This document shows positions 63,790 through 64,000 of a stretch of 64,000 bases of DNA, piece by piece. Numbering within the stretch: the stretch's first letter is position 1; the number at the start of each line of letters is the position of its first letter. The stretch is from Candidatus Thiodiazotropha endoloripes (GTDB taxonomy: Bacteria; Pseudomonadota; Gammaproteobacteria; Chromatiales; Chromatiaceae), in assembly GCA_001709035.1 (NCBI GenBank), contig LVKA01000011.1, positions 124,001 through 188,000 on the forward strand, in the 5' to 3' direction. The position numbers were made by a program, and so were the translations under genes. The notes under the pieces were generated by a model. That model had not been told where the DNA came from. It saw only the letters and a program-made list of their open reading frames with translations, and searched no databases.

Positions 63790-64000
63790 TCATGGACTTG
63801 GGTTCGGCTGCTCTGTGTGGATCTTTTCAATACCTTCAAGCACCTCCCGGTCCAGGCTGAGATCGATGCTGGCCAGATTCATCTCCAGTTGCTGCTGGGT
63901 GGTCGCACCGATGATGGTACTGGTGACAAAAGGGCGGCTGGTGACGTAGGCCAGAGCCATCTGCCCTGGATCCAATCCATGCTCCCTGGCCAACGTGACA
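63790..64000 (-). CDS. Aldo/keto reductase C-terminus (Tas-like), cut by window end
   Basis: The frame is open through the window edge and gives VTLAREHGLDPGQMALAYVT, then SRPFVTSTIIGATTQQQLEMNL and a short tail. LAREHGL.P.Q.ALA.V..RPFV...IIGAT is the typical C-terminal part of NADPH-dependent aldo/keto reductases of the E. coli Tas type. The start and the first 270 or so residues are beyond the window. Confidence 0.85.
   Translation of the reverse strand, partial: VTLAREHGLDPGQMALAYVTSRPFVTSTIIGATTQQQLEMNLASIDLSLDREVLEGIEKIHTEQPNPSP

Noticed and set aside
1-64000. CRISPR arrays, rRNA and tRNA genes
   Set aside because: I saw no regularly spaced direct repeats and no cloverleaf or rRNA signatures in the gaps read; a covariance search would be needed to exclude small RNAs.

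Overview
The window reads as chromosome of a sulfur-oxidising gammaproteobacterium. The strongest clue is an oxidative-type adenylylsulfate (APS) reductase pair, aprB-aprA, followed by a YkgJ-type cysteine-cluster gene. A complete Hyb-type uptake [NiFe]-hydrogenase operon, several c-di-GMP enzymes, an MlaC-like protein, a TrkH potassium transporter and RlmK-, DUF423- and YqaA-like genes fit the same group. The gene mix resembles the Chromatiales / Sedimenticola / Thiodiazotropha type of thiotroph, but species cannot be fixed from the sequence alone.

Layout. 1-1.8 kb: end of trkH and a yqaA-like gene. 1.8-5.9 kb: an AT-rich accessory island of small unrelated genes (membrane protein, NTF2-like, two methyltransferases, DUF6933-like) with spacers that resemble worn integron attC sites. 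6-10.4 kb: RND efflux permease and its adaptor. 10.7-13.4 kb: housekeeping-type genes (RlmK-like rRNA methyltransferase, DUF423, hypothetical, thioredoxin-HEAT fusion). 14-17.5 kb: aprBA and a cysteine-cluster protein. 17.7-22.6 kb: phhB, a MITE-like element, a membrane-anchored receiver protein, a MerR regulator preceded by a small copy of its own C-terminal domain, a chemotaxis-receptor remnant and a globin-coupled diguanylate cyclase. 23.1-29.6 kb: hybOABCD-hypC-hybE behind a good -24/-12 (sigma-54) promoter candidate. 30-36 kb: HDOD protein, metallo-beta-lactamase-fold hydrolase and a solute-binding/PAS/GGDEF/EAL protein. 35.9-37.1 kb: two adjacent genes that both carry a frameshift and look like a decayed glycine-zipper effector and its partner. 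37.3-45.5 kb: envelope and stress genes (MipA/OmpV, CPBP protease, AraC regulator, exported intradiol dioxygenase, PNPOx-like, glutaredoxin), a sigma-54 activator preceded by three copies of a 14-bp quasi-palindrome, and an MscS channel. 45.7-55.6 kb: Ycf46-like AAA+ ATPase, GGDEF/EAL protein, MlaC-like, retropepsin-like, HU with an H1-like tail, chalcone-isomerase-like protein and gamma-glutamyltransferase. 56-62.6 kb: a 1753-residue protein with two cyclic-nucleotide-binding folds, a rhodanese fold without its cysteine and a coiled coil of about 1300 residues, followed by a PfkB kinase and a Rieske protein. 62.7-64 kb: two small conserved proteins and the end of an aldo/keto reductase.

How parts may work together. 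APS reductase oxidises sulfite with AMP in the cytoplasm and the periplasm-facing Hyb enzyme feeds H2 electrons to quinone, so the window carries two lithotrophic inputs. A haem-globin diguanylate cyclase lies directly upstream of the hydrogenase on the other strand, and two further large GGDEF/EAL proteins indicate heavy c-di-GMP use. At least three dispersed palindromic repeat families (a TTAACAGGCCC-ended one, a GGAACC-ended MITE and a CCCTCTCCC one) sit in the intergenic gaps.

The items I would look at first are the giant coiled-coil fusion (56002-61263), the MerR/small-paralogue pair (20241-21023), the three-site operator (42459-42511), the Cys-to-Pro change at the proximal cluster of HybO (23340) and the frameshifted effector-like module (35910-37149).
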